A stretch of 64,000 nt of DNA from Amphibalanus amphitrite (Eukaryota > Arthropoda > Thecostraca > Balanomorpha > Balanidae), in the NCBI RefSeq assembly GCF_019059575.1, contig NW_024882039.1:393819-457818 (forward strand). Direction: 5' to 3'. A program made the translations under genes and the position numbers. How positions within the stretch are numbered: position 1 is the first letter of the stretch; each line of letters starts with the position of its first letter. Positions 31,510-42,670 of the stretch are shown here, piece by piece. The notes beneath the pieces are model-generated. The model saw only the letters and a list, made by a program, of their open reading frames with translations. It did not search any database and was not told where the DNA came from.

Positions 31510-32175
31510 TCCCCCCCCCCCCCCCCTATCAGAGTTTCGCAGAAAAACGAGCACGTTACCCGTAACGGGAGGAAACCAGTGATTCAAAAACTTAAGATCC
31601 TAGTTATTGATGAACCTTCCCCGTCAATTCAATCTCCCAAATAGGGATCTAAAACTAATCTGATTTCGAGCTTCGAAAATTTGTGATCAGTAATGGTATT
31701 TTCGTACCTATATTTAGGGTAGGCAGAGTCAAGTCAGATCAGGTCAACCAATAGGCGTCTCACCGACTATGCATAGTAAGTGTTAACTGTTAACCACTAT
31801 TTGCAGTATTGTAACATGTTGCATAGGAACCAGAACTACTTCTCAAATATTCAGATGGGTGCTAAATTCGAAAAAAGCCCAACAACTACACCAAGAAGTC
31901 CGAAGCGCACGGATAAAGTAAGCCGACGTACGCAGAATCTGTTCGGCTCTGAAATGGCCTCATTGGACCGAAAGGGCCTGACCCAACAATACAAAACAAA
32001 AGCAGAATCTGTATCCTGACGTGGTATGGTCACGGGAAAAAGATCAAGAGGTTAAAGGTCATTTGGGTCAGAGCATAAAGTTAATTCAGGGAGGGTGCGA
32101 AGGTGATTATATCGAGGGTACTAAGTCCAACCCACGCCACCTGTAAGTGCGAACAAATACCGCATGCATGCATAC
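31510..32175. repeat. Family A-like repeat and gene B intron
   Basis: Starts with a C-run and continues with phrases matching 24,300-24,720 (GTAACGGGAGGAAACCAGTGAT, AAGTCAGATCAGGTCAACCA, GCATAGTAAGTGTTAAC, GTAACATGTTGCATAGG). It is intronic if gene B is transcribed as proposed. Confidence 0.45.
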
Positions 32176-32271
32176 CTCTCTGGCACTGGAGCTGTTCTCT
32201 GACTCTGAGCGTGATAGGGCCAGCGCCAGGTTCAGCTGTTCCTCCTCGTCTGAGCTGGGCTGCTGAAGGGC
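32176..32271 (-). CDS. Gene B exon with ubiquitin-interacting motif (copy 2)
   Basis: A 96-bp phase 0 exon between acceptor CCCTTTCACCCGCAG and donor GAG|GTATGC. It encodes 32 residues including EEEQLNLALALSRSES, a clear UIM: an acidic start, then L-x-x-A-L-x-x-S, which binds the Ile44 patch of ubiquitin. It is almost identical to the exon at 32,768-32,857, differing mainly by a two-codon insertion near the 3' end, so an exon duplication is evident. Splicing to the RING exon is in frame. Confidence 0.75.
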
Positions 32272-32767
32272 CTGCGGGTGAAAGGGGGCTGGTAACCCAG
32301 GTAACTCTGTCAGCATCGGGCTCATCCAGAGATGTCGGCCGTGGGGGCCAAGTGCGAACATGCCGAGATGCTTATAACTTGTGCTTTTTTCAACCTACAA
32401 AGTGATCACTGATCAATGATCTCGGTATCGACAATATTAGGCTACGCTGGAGGTTCCATGCTGTCAAACACAAATACAATATCAGTGAATGAATGACAAT
32501 GTCAATGTAAATGGATGATTACGAATGTCAATGTCAATGAATACGAATAGGAACGGCTTAAAGTTGACTTTTCCCCGGCAGTCGATGCCTTTTTGTCCCT
32601 AACGTTCAGGTTACGTTCGAATAAAACAGCCTATGTTCAATAGTGTGTACAATGTACATTTTGATAGATAACTGAGAAACAAAACAATTTTTCCGCGATT
32701 ATGAAAATTGCACGATCAGATTATCCACACAATATGAAATTGAAAGCGACTGGTCCGACGCACCCAC

Positions 32768-32857
32768 CTCTCTGGCGCTGGTCTCCGACTCTGAGCGTGA
32801 CAGGGCCAGCGCCAGGTTCAGCTGTTCCTCCTCGTCTGAGCTGGGCTGCTTAAGGGC
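32768..32857 (-). CDS. Gene B exon with ubiquitin-interacting motif (copy 1)
   Basis: A 90-bp phase 0 exon between acceptor CACCTTTCACCCGCAG and donor GAG|GTGGGT. It carries the same EEEQLNLALALSRSES core as copy 2. Both coding sequence and the last ~16 intron bases are conserved between copies, so the duplication included the acceptor. Upstream exons of gene B were not found before 37 kb; they may lie beyond the repeat-rich region or outside the window. The 32,272-32,767 intron is AT-rich and featureless. Confidence 0.75.
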
Positions 32858-32909
32858 CTGCGGGTGAAAGGTGGCTGGCAGGTCATTGTTCATTAAATTA
32901 GCCCTCTCC

Positions 32910-34261
32910 CACGGTTCGTCGGAAGGTCATCTCAGGCTCAAAAGAAACGGTATATACCATTCGAAAGCTGACGGTGAGCTGAATCCAAAAATGTATTTAT
33001 TATCAAAATCGATCGATGGCCTTTTTTGAAAATTGCGTTTTTGTAAAAACTTAATAATCTTTTATTCAACGGGCTGTCCCGGACATTCTTGAAAGCATAA
33101 ACATGTATTTTTTAGTTCCAGTGAAAGCTGAACGCCAAAGGAACAATATTTAGCAAAACAATATTTCCAAACATTAATATGCGTCTCCCACAGCCGAAAA
33201 TAAGGCGCAATCACACAGCTCAGTGTCACGATGGACCAAAGTCAGCCACACAGAAGCGTGAAATGACCCTTATCGACTCGCAGACCCGGCGCTCTCGGCC
33301 CGCCTGACCGGCCACGGAAAGAACGTTCGGCTCTCGTTCTACTAAACAAATGTCATATTTGTCACTTTAACTGTCCACATCGCTATTAAAGTTATTCAGG
33401 ATACCTGTGAAGAAAATTCATTGTTCTGCTCGATTTACAACATGCTTTAATTTACATTTTTCTTATACATGTTTTGTTCCATCCAGCTGCGATCAGTGCC
33501 CGCGCAGGGGAAGTGAGCGGGGTTTCACTGTCAGAGGCTGTACTGGTGACAGCTGCTCGGCCGTGCGACCGGTCAAAGGTTACCCTGCCCCGCCGGGCGC
33601 TACCCCCACTCCACCCGAGCTGAGGCCGGTGCAACCTCTGACATTTCAGCGCGGCCAATTTTCCTTATATGGGCATGATACCAAGCTCAATTGAGCAAAG
33701 TAGACATGAACAAATGCAAATTAATGCATGATGTGAAGATGTCAGAACAATGAATTTTCTTCACAGGTATCCTGAATAACTTCAATAGCGATGTGGACAG
33801 TTAAACTGACAAATATGACATTTGTTTAGTAGAACGAGAGCCGAACGTTCTTTCCGTGGCCGGTCAGGCGGGCCGAGAGCGCAGGGTCTGCGAGTCGATA
33901 AGGGTCATTTCATGCTTCTGTGTGGCTGACTTTGGTCCATCGTGACACTGAGCTGTGTGATTGTGCCTTATTTTCGACTGTGGGAGACGCATATTAATGT
34001 TTGGAAATATTGTTTCGCTAAATATTGTTCTTTTGGCGTTCAGCTTTCACTGGAACTAAAAAATACATGTTTATGCTTTCAAGAATGTCCGGGACAGCCC
34101 GTTGAATAAAAGTCTATTAAGTTTTTACAAAAACGCAATTTTCAAAAAAGGCCATCGATCGATTTTGATAAAAATTACATTTTCGGATTCAGCTCACCGT
34201 CAGCTTTCGAATGGTATTTATCATTTCTTTTGAGCCTGAGATGACCTTCCGACGAACCGTG
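32910..34261. mobile_element. 1.35-kb foldback element, copy 1 (CACGGTTCGTCGG ends)
   Basis: Arms of about 520 bp are reverse complements (32,910-33,425 and 33,740-34,261), ending CACGGTTCGTCGGAAGGTCA. A 310-bp centre carries an 80-codon-like open stretch that is also present in copy 2. Direct flanks CTCC...CTCC make a 4-bp TSD. No transposase is visible. Copy 2 is at 40,198-41,556. Confidence 0.85.
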
Positions 34262-36420
34262 CTCCCCGCCGGGGTATCCACCCGCCGGCACTGCAGCCAC
34301 CCTGCCAGGAGTGGGGGGGGGGGGGAGGCTTAGTCCCTGTCAAATTTCCGATTGGATGGTGGCAGGGAGACGAAAGGCGGCAATAAAAAGCCCTCATCAA
34401 GATGCATGAGCTGCTTCTATGCTGGGTGACAATCTGCGGCCGGGTGGTGGGAGGGGGCGTTTTTGGCCACACCTGCCAATTTTGTGTGTGTGTAAAAAAA
34501 ACTGCGGCGCGCAGCACTGCAAAGCATGGTATAGCTTACGACGCAAAAATTTCATATGCATAAATGCATAATCGATGCATAAATAAAATGTGTTATTTTT
34601 ACCCCAGAACACATAAGGTCAGGTCACCAGGTCAAGTTAAGTGACCATGTCTTTATAAGCCTTGTGATTCTGTCATTCCTACAGTTTGCATCCTACAAGT
34701 TTAAAACTTGGGCTATTGCATGAGGGAATCAGTACTATGTAACAATTTTTATATCTCGGAATTGTGATATCGGGCCAATTTTGCGACGAGTCACCATTTT
34801 GAGTCAACGCGAATGAAAAAAAGCTGCAATGCTTTTCTTTTGAACGAAAATTTCTTCAAACATCGGGATATGTAATAAACATGACACGCTGGATCGGAAT
34901 ATTGCACCCTTGACCCCTTTCATGCCCCTGAGGTCATCTCAGGTCGTAAAGCGTTTCCAGCAGTTTTTTGACAATAACTTCAGATAGAAACACCTATATC
35001 GCTGAAAACACCATGAATGCGTTCAGCTGAATGAAACAAGTCGACTGATATGCAGCTTGACATTTTCTGCGACGTTGACCCGAGGTCATTTTTTAAGTTG
35101 GCCTTCAAGTCAGCCTATAGCTCATTCGACGTGTCTCGAAGAGAGAAACGAGGTGCCGGCAAGATCAACGCATCACAATCTTGGTGTTAAAAGTTAGCAC
35201 AGAAAACTGGTTTCCGCTAAACGCCAAACTTAGTTTCTGCCCTCTGGATGCTAAATCATTGGTCCTAGCCTTCGCCCCATTGGGGGGGGGGGGGCTATGT
35301 TACCACCCTGTCGCGTTTTTTGCGTATAAATAAAAAACCGCGGCGCGTAGCGCCGCGCTGCATGGCATAGCTTTTTGTACATCAATTTTGGACAATGTGT
35401 GAAATTTTTGACCCCAGGTCATGTCAGGTCAGGTCACCAGGTCAGGTTAACTGACCAGGCCTAAAAAAAGTTTGCAATCATGTCCAGCCTGCAGTGTTTG
35501 TCAGAAAGGTTTTAAACTTAGTGGATTGCATGATGTTATGGGCGCCTACAATTTGCATATCTCGGATTTTTTTATATCCGTGACCTAAGGTCAGGTCAGT
35601 GGCGTGACCTTAACATTATAAGTCAATGGAGAAGAATGAAAATGCCTCTAGATCCGTGTGTACGCATAGGAACAGTCCAAATATTTCAGAATCACAATGA
35701 TTTGGACCACCCGTGACGACCAAGGTGTCTTTTTTGCTGATAGCCTCTAGAAAGGTCATCCGAGGTCATTTGAGGCTACAAACATATTTTTGCCAATAAC
35801 TCAATTGGAAAGAGATAGGACGCTGGGGATGGCCTCATTGTGTTTGTCTTGTTGAAACGCATCGAATGACATGCAACATGACCTTTCCCGGTCAGGTCAT
35901 GACCTTGACCTGAGGTCAAATTTTCAGGTTGACCTTTCAAGGTCAAATTATAGTTCATTCGACGCGTCTCGTAGAGAGGAACACGATTCTGGCCATAGAA
36001 ATGTCATGGCTTTTTCTAGTCAAAAGTTATTGTCGAAAAACACTTTGCGAAAAAAAACAGCTATTTTTTAGTTTTTGCCCTCTGTAGGCTAAACCGTTGA
36101 CCTGAGGTCAATTTTGATAATGACCTTATCAAAAGAAGAGTTCAAAAGCTATCGATTGCTTTCAATTCGTTTTTCTAGCTATCATAGTTCCTGAGATAAA
36201 TGCATGTTTTCTGAAAAATATAATGACATTTGCCAAATTTTGACCTTTGATTACCTCCAGTGACCCCAATATTGCTCCAAGATGAAAAATGACTGAAATA
36301 CTTTCAAACGTACCCATTTAGAGATATTGACTGCTTTTTACCGCGTCTTTCTAGCCCTCTTAGTTTTTGAGTTAGAGGTGGGTGGTAACATATGCCCCCC
36401 CCCCCCCCCCACTAGGGCGA
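34262..36420. repeat. GGTCA-rich repeats with G/C runs
   Basis: Two related blocks follow each other: 34,480-34,800 and 35,320-35,600 share CTGCGGCGCGCAGCACTGCA / CCGCGGCGCGTAGCGCCGCG, GCATGGTATAGCTT / GCATGGCATAGCTT, GGTCAGGTCACCAGGTCA and a cytosine- or guanine-run before them (34,309; 35,281). From 34,900 to 36,390 there are many AGGTCA words with phrases such as CGAATGACATGCAACATGAC and ACGCGTCTCGTAGAGAG. No gene. Confidence 0.55.
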
Positions 36421-37249
36421 AGTTGGCTGAGACCGCCACTGGGGCGCGGGCTAGGAGAGGTGACAAAAAGTACCGGGAATTTCCTTTTAAACTTTAAATT
36501 AAGTGACTAACAAAGAAATTACTCATAATCTCATCTTAATTAGTCCTATCACAAGTAACTTTGTAACTTTGTAAATTAAACTAACGTAAAGTAAAAATGT
36601 AAATAACTTTGCGTTTGCTCAGGCCAAGCATGAAAGTAATCGGCAGAGTTCTTTACTCTGGGGTTTTTCATAACTCTTGTCACGGTATCAAGATAGAGAA
36701 ACAGAATGAGTTTCCTAAAGCTGACTTTTTAGTCAGTGAAAAACCAGAAATCCCATAATTCAAGAGCTATTTAATATGATGGATGTTTGAGCCCTGTGGT
36801 CCGACTCTTGGTCAGAGATTGTTTCCAATGAAGTGTTTCGTGCGAGAGCGCACTGTCATCATGGATCAGCCATTCCCTACCCCTGCAGCTCTCAATTTCC
36901 TGCGCCCCTAATTGCTGCAGAAAGGCGGTGCAAACTTATTCCCTAATTATGTCGAGCCCCTCTACTATCATTCCCACCTCTTATCCTAGATCATTCAACA
37001 CCAGCTGTCTCACACGCTCGCCATGAAAAGCCGTCCTTTCCTGGCGGTAGAATTCTCACTGCGAAATGACTGATTTTGAAATATTTGTTTTGGTCACATT
37101 CCTTCTAAGCTTAAGTAGAGTTGTCGCCTCGAAGCCCTCGCAACAGGTGGATGCATCCTGTTTTCTTTTCTTCCATAGCTTAGCTAATAATTCATCATTT
37201 CACTGTCTCCCGTAGAGGGGCCAAAATGCCCTTGTCGTTTTCCGTATAT
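36421..37249. other. Non-coding stretch, nothing recognised
   Basis: AT-rich, no repeats or coding signature that I can support. Confidence 0.4.
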
Positions 37250-37578
37250 TTTTTTTTATTATAAATTTAGCTCGAATGTTTGAATGGACGGATTGACAGA
37301 GCCGGGGCCCACGCTAAGCAGAGCTTGTTGCGTAGACCCCGACCCCTACCGTCCGATCGCGCAATTCCGGGTAACGGGAGAATTTAGATGCCAAAGTTTA
37401 ACGTGCCCTTCAAAGCCGGACACGGCCTGTCCCACTCAACTGACTTCAACTGGCTGCGGTTGCTCCCACCAACCGCAGACCATCCCCGTCAAGAGTCTCA
37501 AATATCGAGCGCCGGAGCGACTCGAACCCGGGCTCTCACTACCGGGAGTCCGGTGCTCTACCAACTGAGCTACGGGAC
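37250..37578 (-). mobile_element. tRNA-headed SINE
   Basis: Read on the minus strand: a head with TAGCTCAGTTGGTAGAGC (A box, good D arm) and CCCGGGTTCGAGTCGC (B box) at about 37,505-37,577, a body, and an A-rich tail at about 37,250-37,262. The body (37,268-37,485) is repeated at 54,950-55,145, where the head is missing. The anticodon arm does not fold into a functional tRNA. The element would be transcribed by pol III and mobilised by a LINE. Confidence 0.7.
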
Positions 37579-37748
37579 AGGCAATAGATGTCTCCTAAAT
37601 TACTGTATAGATATCGCCACCAAACTTTCAGGACCTCTGCGGGCATTAATTTGAGATGTTCCGGCAGAGAAAATTCAAAGGCTATGAATGGTTGGTTACA
37701 AATGGCGTCAAAATGACGTCATATTCGGCCATTTTCGTCCTATATTAA

Positions 37749-38180
37749 CCTTTAGTCCCAAAAAGGTTTGGGACGAAAGATTTCGTCCCTGTCACGGTTG
37801 AAATTTTTCGATTCGTTGAGTCAAACCGATGATTGAGTGTTCGTCCAAAAGAGGCGCCTCTCAATTTCCTCCCATCGACATATACCTAATCGAGAGGTCG
37901 CGAAATTGGTCTGACCTTAGGTCACATATATTAACACTTCGAGATATAAATTTCGTACGTACTCTTTTACTGTTATCAATCGCTGAAAGTTTCAAAGCGA
38001 TCAGTCAATCGGTATTTTTCTGAGGTACTCGTGAGGTCGATTGACGTGACCTGGCTGGTGACCTGACCTTGAAGGACCCCGGTCTGGAATTTTCACATGT
38101 GGGGAAACTATGCACAAACAGGTGTGCGAAAAACCGCAGGGGTGTCAGAACACCCCCCCCCCCCACCCACCCGTAGCGGG
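37749..38180. mobile_element. Family B copy ending in a TTAA-flanked C-run terminus
   Basis: Bases 37,850-38,180 follow the family B order and end with GCAGGGGTGTCAGAAC, a C-run and CCCGTAGCGGG before TTAA (38,181-38,184), like the end of the element at 40,185-42,547. A TTAA at 37,745-37,748 could be the other boundary, but the left end (CCTTTAGTCCC) does not mirror the right one, so the left limit is tentative. Confidence 0.4.
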
Positions 38181-38194
38181 TTAACAGCATAGCC

Positions 38195-38352
38195 GGGACG
38201 CCGGTGAAAACAGGGCGCCGGAGGGCAAATTAGTCGCGTGACATTTGGAACTTCTCCCCCCTTCGTGTGCCTTCTACATGCTAAATTGTCACGTGTGAAT
38301 TTCACGAGCCTTGATCAAATCGCCTCAGGCGCCCTGTTTTCACCGTCGTCCC
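38195..38352. mobile_element. 158-bp MITE with 6-bp direct flanks
   Basis: The ends GGGACGCCGGTGAAAACAGG and (mirrored) GGGACGACGGTGAAAACAGG differ at one base over about 26 bp. ATAGCC occurs immediately on both sides (38,189-38,194; 38,353-38,358), a likely TSD. Non-coding. Confidence 0.7.
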
Positions 38353-38358
38353 ATAGCC

Positions 38359-39482
38359 GTTGTACATATCACAACTCAGGCTAGCCCAGCCTCGGCAGAG
38401 TGTTCAATTTGGCATGCAGAATGTGGACATGCTAATGCCCAAAATGTGAGGAACTGATACTCACCATTTAGCTGGATTCTGTTCGCCACCTGCCCACTGC
38501 GGGATACTACGCACTATGCACCACAGTACGCACTAAACACTACAAGTACATAGACCCCGGCCCCCGGCCGTCCACTGTCTGCCCCGCGCGGCGCTATCCA
38601 CTGTCCAGCTCTAGGCGGACAAAGTCCATGACTAGTCTGCACCGGGGGCCCCGCTGGACAGCGTGCACTAGTGGTGCCAATCAGAATTGGGACCTTCGGA
38701 TTTTCGATTCAAAGGAGCAGCATTCAAAGCGATTCAAAGCATTCGGATCCAAAGCAGCAGGCTTTGGACAGCACTGGACAATCACTTGCTACGCCTCAGC
38801 ATTTTTATAAAGTAAGCGTGTAGTTATAGCATTGATTGGCGAATAGAAAGCTCAGCTCTCGATATGACAAACACTTTTGGGATGGTAATAGTTAGTACAT
38901 TAAAATCAACTTAAATAACAGTGTTGAGTCTAAACTACTGCGTAGTTTTTGGACATTTTTGGACAAATGGCTGGCTTGGACTATTTTCGACGGACAGTCG
39001 ACGAAGATACCGGACATTGGACCGACCTTGGATAGTGGACATCGGACATTTTCTAAAATTGGCATCACCAGCGTGCACCCTCCCCAGTGCAGAGCAGGGC
39101 CTCTGCGGCCGACCGGCTGGTGCACAGTGCGCCCCGTCACCGGCCCACCAGGCGCCGGGCGCCGGGAACACGGCGGGCGAGCGCCGGGAAGGCCCGACAC
39201 GCCCGCCACGAACGCCATCGGTGACGTCCCTGCTGACTGCTGAGTTGGCGTCAGCCCAGCGGTGTTCTGCCGGCGCCAGCCCGGGTATGAGGCCAGTCCA
39301 GCAGACGGTATGGTGTCAGTACAGGTATGGTGTCAGCGGACGACTTGGTGTCAGCCATTGGCGTATCCAGGGGAGGCCAAGAGGCCATGACCTCCCCCTC
39401 CGACTTCAGCACATAAGTGGGCCCTTTGGGTCACTCTAGCATGTGTAAAGTCAAACCGCGTCTAAACTATCTCAATATTCCA
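38359..39482. other. Non-coding stretch, GC-rich in parts
   Basis: Contains GC-rich segments (38,555-38,600; 39,060-39,300) and short internal repetitions (GATTCAAAG..., CGGACA...). I see no coding signature. Confidence 0.35.
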
Positions 39483-40165
39483 AATTCCATTTGACGGCCC
39501 TCAGAGGCTAGCGTGGGGCCCTCAGAGGCAGCTTTGGCGGCCCTAATGAAGCTTAGACTTGAGCGTGGAGCCCTTTGACGCTGGCGCGGAGCCCTAAGGA
39601 GCCAGCGCACGGCCCTCTGAAGCCTGCGTGGGCCCTTTAAGGCCAGTGTGGGGCCCTATTAGGCCAACGTGAGTCCTTTAAGCCCAGTGGCGTGGGGCCT
39701 TCTGAGGTCAGATTGAGGCCCACTGAGACCAGCTTGGGGCCCTCTGAAAACAATGTGGAACCCTCTTAGGCCAGCGTGGGGCACTCTGAGGCCGGCGTGG
39801 GGCCTTCTGGGGCCAGCCTGGGCCCTGGGGCCCTCTGCCCTCTGACTTCAGAGGCTGGCGCTGGGCCCCAAGAAGCCAGCGCGGGGCCTTCAGAGGCCAC
39901 CTCGAGGGACTCAATAGTCATGCTTCAGGAGTGGCCCTTAGAGGCCGGCATTGGACTCTCAGGGGTCATCATGGGCTTCTAGAGACTGACGTGGGTTCCT
40001 TGTCGGAGTGAGGCCTACGTAGGCGACATAGAGCCATCAGAGGCTAGATCAGGAGCCCTCATTACCCGAGATGGGTCTTCTAAAGCTTAGTGTATCAGCC
40101 TTCTATCAGCGCAAGACACTAAGAGATCGGCATCGGCCATTTGATACCTGCATGGGGCTCTCAGA
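39483..40165. repeat. Degenerate 21-bp satellite (GGCCCTCTGAGGCCAGCGTGG)
   Basis: Around 25-30 strongly diverged units of about 21 bp, each starting with GGCCCTC-like and ending with CAGCGTGG-like bases (for example 39,640-39,800). It resembles the arrays at 52,556-53,108 and 54,180-54,560 in unit length and core. Confidence 0.75.
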
Positions 40166-40184
40166 GACCTTTGTTGAGACTTAA

Positions 40185-42547
40185 CCCGCGCACCGACCAC
40201 GGTTCGTCGGAAGGTCATATCAGGCTCAAAAGAAACGGTATGTACCATTCGAAAGCTGAAGCTGAGCTGAATCCAAAAATGTATTTTTTTATCAAAATCG
40301 ATCGATGGCCTTTTTTGAAAATTGCGTTTTTGTAAAAACTTTAAAATATTTTAATCAACGGGCTGTCCCGGGCATTCTTGAAAAAATAGACATGTTTTTT
40401 TCGAGTTCCAGTGAAAGCTGAACGCCAAAAGAACAATATTTAGCGAAGCAATATTTCCTAACATTAATATGCGTCTCCCACAGCCGACAATAAGGCGCAA
40501 TCACACAGCGCAGTGTCACGATGGACCAAAGTCAGCCACACAGAAGCGTGAAATGACCCTTATCGACTCGCAGACCCGGCGCTCTCGACCCGCCTGACCG
40601 GCCACGGAAAGAACGTTCGGCTCTCGCTCTAATAAACAAATGTCATATTTGTCAGTTTAACTGCCCACATCGCTATTAAAGTTATTCAGGATACCTGTGA
40701 AGAAAATTCATTGTTCTGCTTGATTTACAACATGCCTTAATTTACGTTTTTCTTATACATACATGTTTTGTTCCATCCAGCTGCGCTCAGTGCCCGCGCA
40801 GGGGAAGTGAGCGGGGTTTCACTGTCAGAGGCTGTACTGGTGACAGCTGCTCGGCCGTGCGACCGGTCAAAGGTTACCCTGCCCCACCGGGCGCTACCCC
40901 CACTCCACCCGAGCTGAGGCCGGTACAACCTCTGACATTTCAGCGCGGCCAATTTTCCTTATATGGGCATGATATCAAGCTCAATTAAGCAAAGTAGACA
41001 TGAACAAATGCAAATTAATGCATGATCTGAAGATGACTGAACAATGAATTTTATTCACAGGTATCCTGAATAACTTTAATAGCGATGTGGACAGTTAAAC
41101 TGACAAATATGACATTTGTTTATTAGAGCGAGAGCCGAACGTTCTTTCCGTGGCCGGTCAGGCGGGCCGAGAGCGCCGGGTCTGCGAGTCGATAAGGGTC
41201 ATTTCACGCTTCTGTGTGGCTGACTTTGGTCCATCGTGACACTGAGCTGTGTGATTGCGCCTTATTGTCGGCTGTGGGAGACGCATATTAATGTTTGGAA
41301 ATATTGCTTCGCTAAATATTGTTCTTTTGGCGTTCAGCTTTCACTGGAACTAAAAAATATACGTTTATGCTTTCAAGAATGTCCGGGACAGCCCGTTGAA
41401 TAAAAGATTATAAAGTTTTTACAAAAACGCAATTTTTAAAAAAAGGCCATCGATCGATTTTGATAAAAAATACATTTTTGGATTCAGCTCACCGCCAGCT
41501 TTCGAATGGTATATATCGCTTCTTTTGAGCCTGAGATGACCTTCCGACGAACCGTGCGACGGGGGTCTGCGCCAACTTCGCACCGACGGGGGGGGCGGAT
41601 GACCGCCCCCCCCCCCCTGAGATCTCGAGAACGAAGCAAGATAGCGACAAGCAGTAAACGGCATCGGATACGCACGGTCAAGATCTACAATTTTTACTAA
41701 GGTCATTTTCAGGTCAGGTCAAAGATGACGTCACAGGGGTCGAAAAAGTCAAAATGGCGGCGCTAGATATGGAGAGAGTTTTTCTCGAATAACTTTCGAA
41801 TTAGTCAAGATAGGAACAAACTAAGGGCATCATCGTGATCCTCTCGTCAATCCGCATCGAATGATATATATGTTAACCTCGAAAGGTCAAGGTCAAAGGT
41901 TGACCTCAGGTCACGTGACCTCGAGGTCTTCATGTATATCATTCGATGCGTCTTGACGAGCTGAACACAATGAGACCATCCACGCGTCTGTATCTTGTTC
42001 CTGTACGGAGTTATTGGCCAAAAACCTTTGGTGACCTTTGATGACGTCACATGACCTCACAGCTGCCCAACAGCAAAACAGACCTCAAGGTAGTGAAGGT
42101 TGATCGTATATGAAGTCATGTATGGTATATGGGGCCATTCCGACCCGTTTTAGTGGTAAAAACTGGGAGTTGATTTTTCCCCCATTGACTTATACCTAAT
42201 GGGGAGGTCGCGAAATTGATCTGACCTTAGGTCACCGATATCAAAATTCCGAGATATACAAATTGTAGCTACTAATGACCTAATAACATCCTGCGACTTT
42301 CAAAGGCCTCCGACATCTACTGTAGCTCTGGCACGGTGACAAAGTTGCAAAAAAGTGACTTGAGGTTGGGTCATTCAAAGTGACCTGGTGACCTGACCTT
42401 GAAAGGTAGGAGGTTCAAACTTGCACACCATGTGTAAAATTTATGAGGGAATAGTCGTACCAAATTTGCGCCGCGGTTTTCCCGCTATTCGCGAAAAACC
42501 TCAGGGGGGGGGGACGGATATCCGCCCACCCCCCGTCGGTGCGCGGG
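40185..42547. mobile_element. TTAA-flanked element with CCCGCGCACCGAC termini, carrying a nested foldback
   Basis: TTAA at 40,181-40,184 and 42,548-42,551. The left end CCCGCGCACCGACGGGGG is mirrored on the right (CCCCCCGTCGGTGCGCGGG). The foldback 40,198-41,556 sits inside the left end. Without it the element is about 1 kb, close to the 947 bp of 12,080-13,026. G-run/C-run hairpins lie near each end (41,588-41,618; 42,506-42,538). The right half is family B. Non-autonomous, probably piggyBac-mobilised. Confidence 0.75.
40198..41556. mobile_element. 1.36-kb foldback element, copy 2
   Basis: Same element as 32,910-34,261, in the same orientation, with CACGGTTCGTCGG ends. Flanked by CGAC on both sides (40,194-40,197; 41,557-41,560). 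The mirror end of the host element (42,532-42,551) shows the unoccupied sequence CACCGACGGGGG, confirming a 4-bp duplication. Confidence 0.9.
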
Positions 42548-42670
42548 TTAATCTACCCCGTAGGGGAAGAAGGCGGGGCGAAACGGCCCCCTCTCTAGGG
42601 ACCAGCTTGAGCCCTCAAGGATCTCAGGCCGAAGATAAGGCATGTATGTACACGGGGACCGACGTAGAGT

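Noticed and set aside
33452..33658. 68-codon ORF conserved between 33.5 and 40.8 kb
   Set aside because: It is conserved only because both lie in copies of the same foldback; the sequence has no start context or domain, and frames differ little from chance.
37505..37577. Functional tRNA gene on the minus strand
   Set aside because: A and B boxes are good, but the anticodon arm and acceptor stem do not fold, and the sequence continues into a SINE body with an A tail.
38921..39439. 172-codon plus-strand ORF
   Set aside because: It crosses low-complexity GGACA and GC-rich sequence; the translation has no recognisable domain and is overlapped by other open frames.
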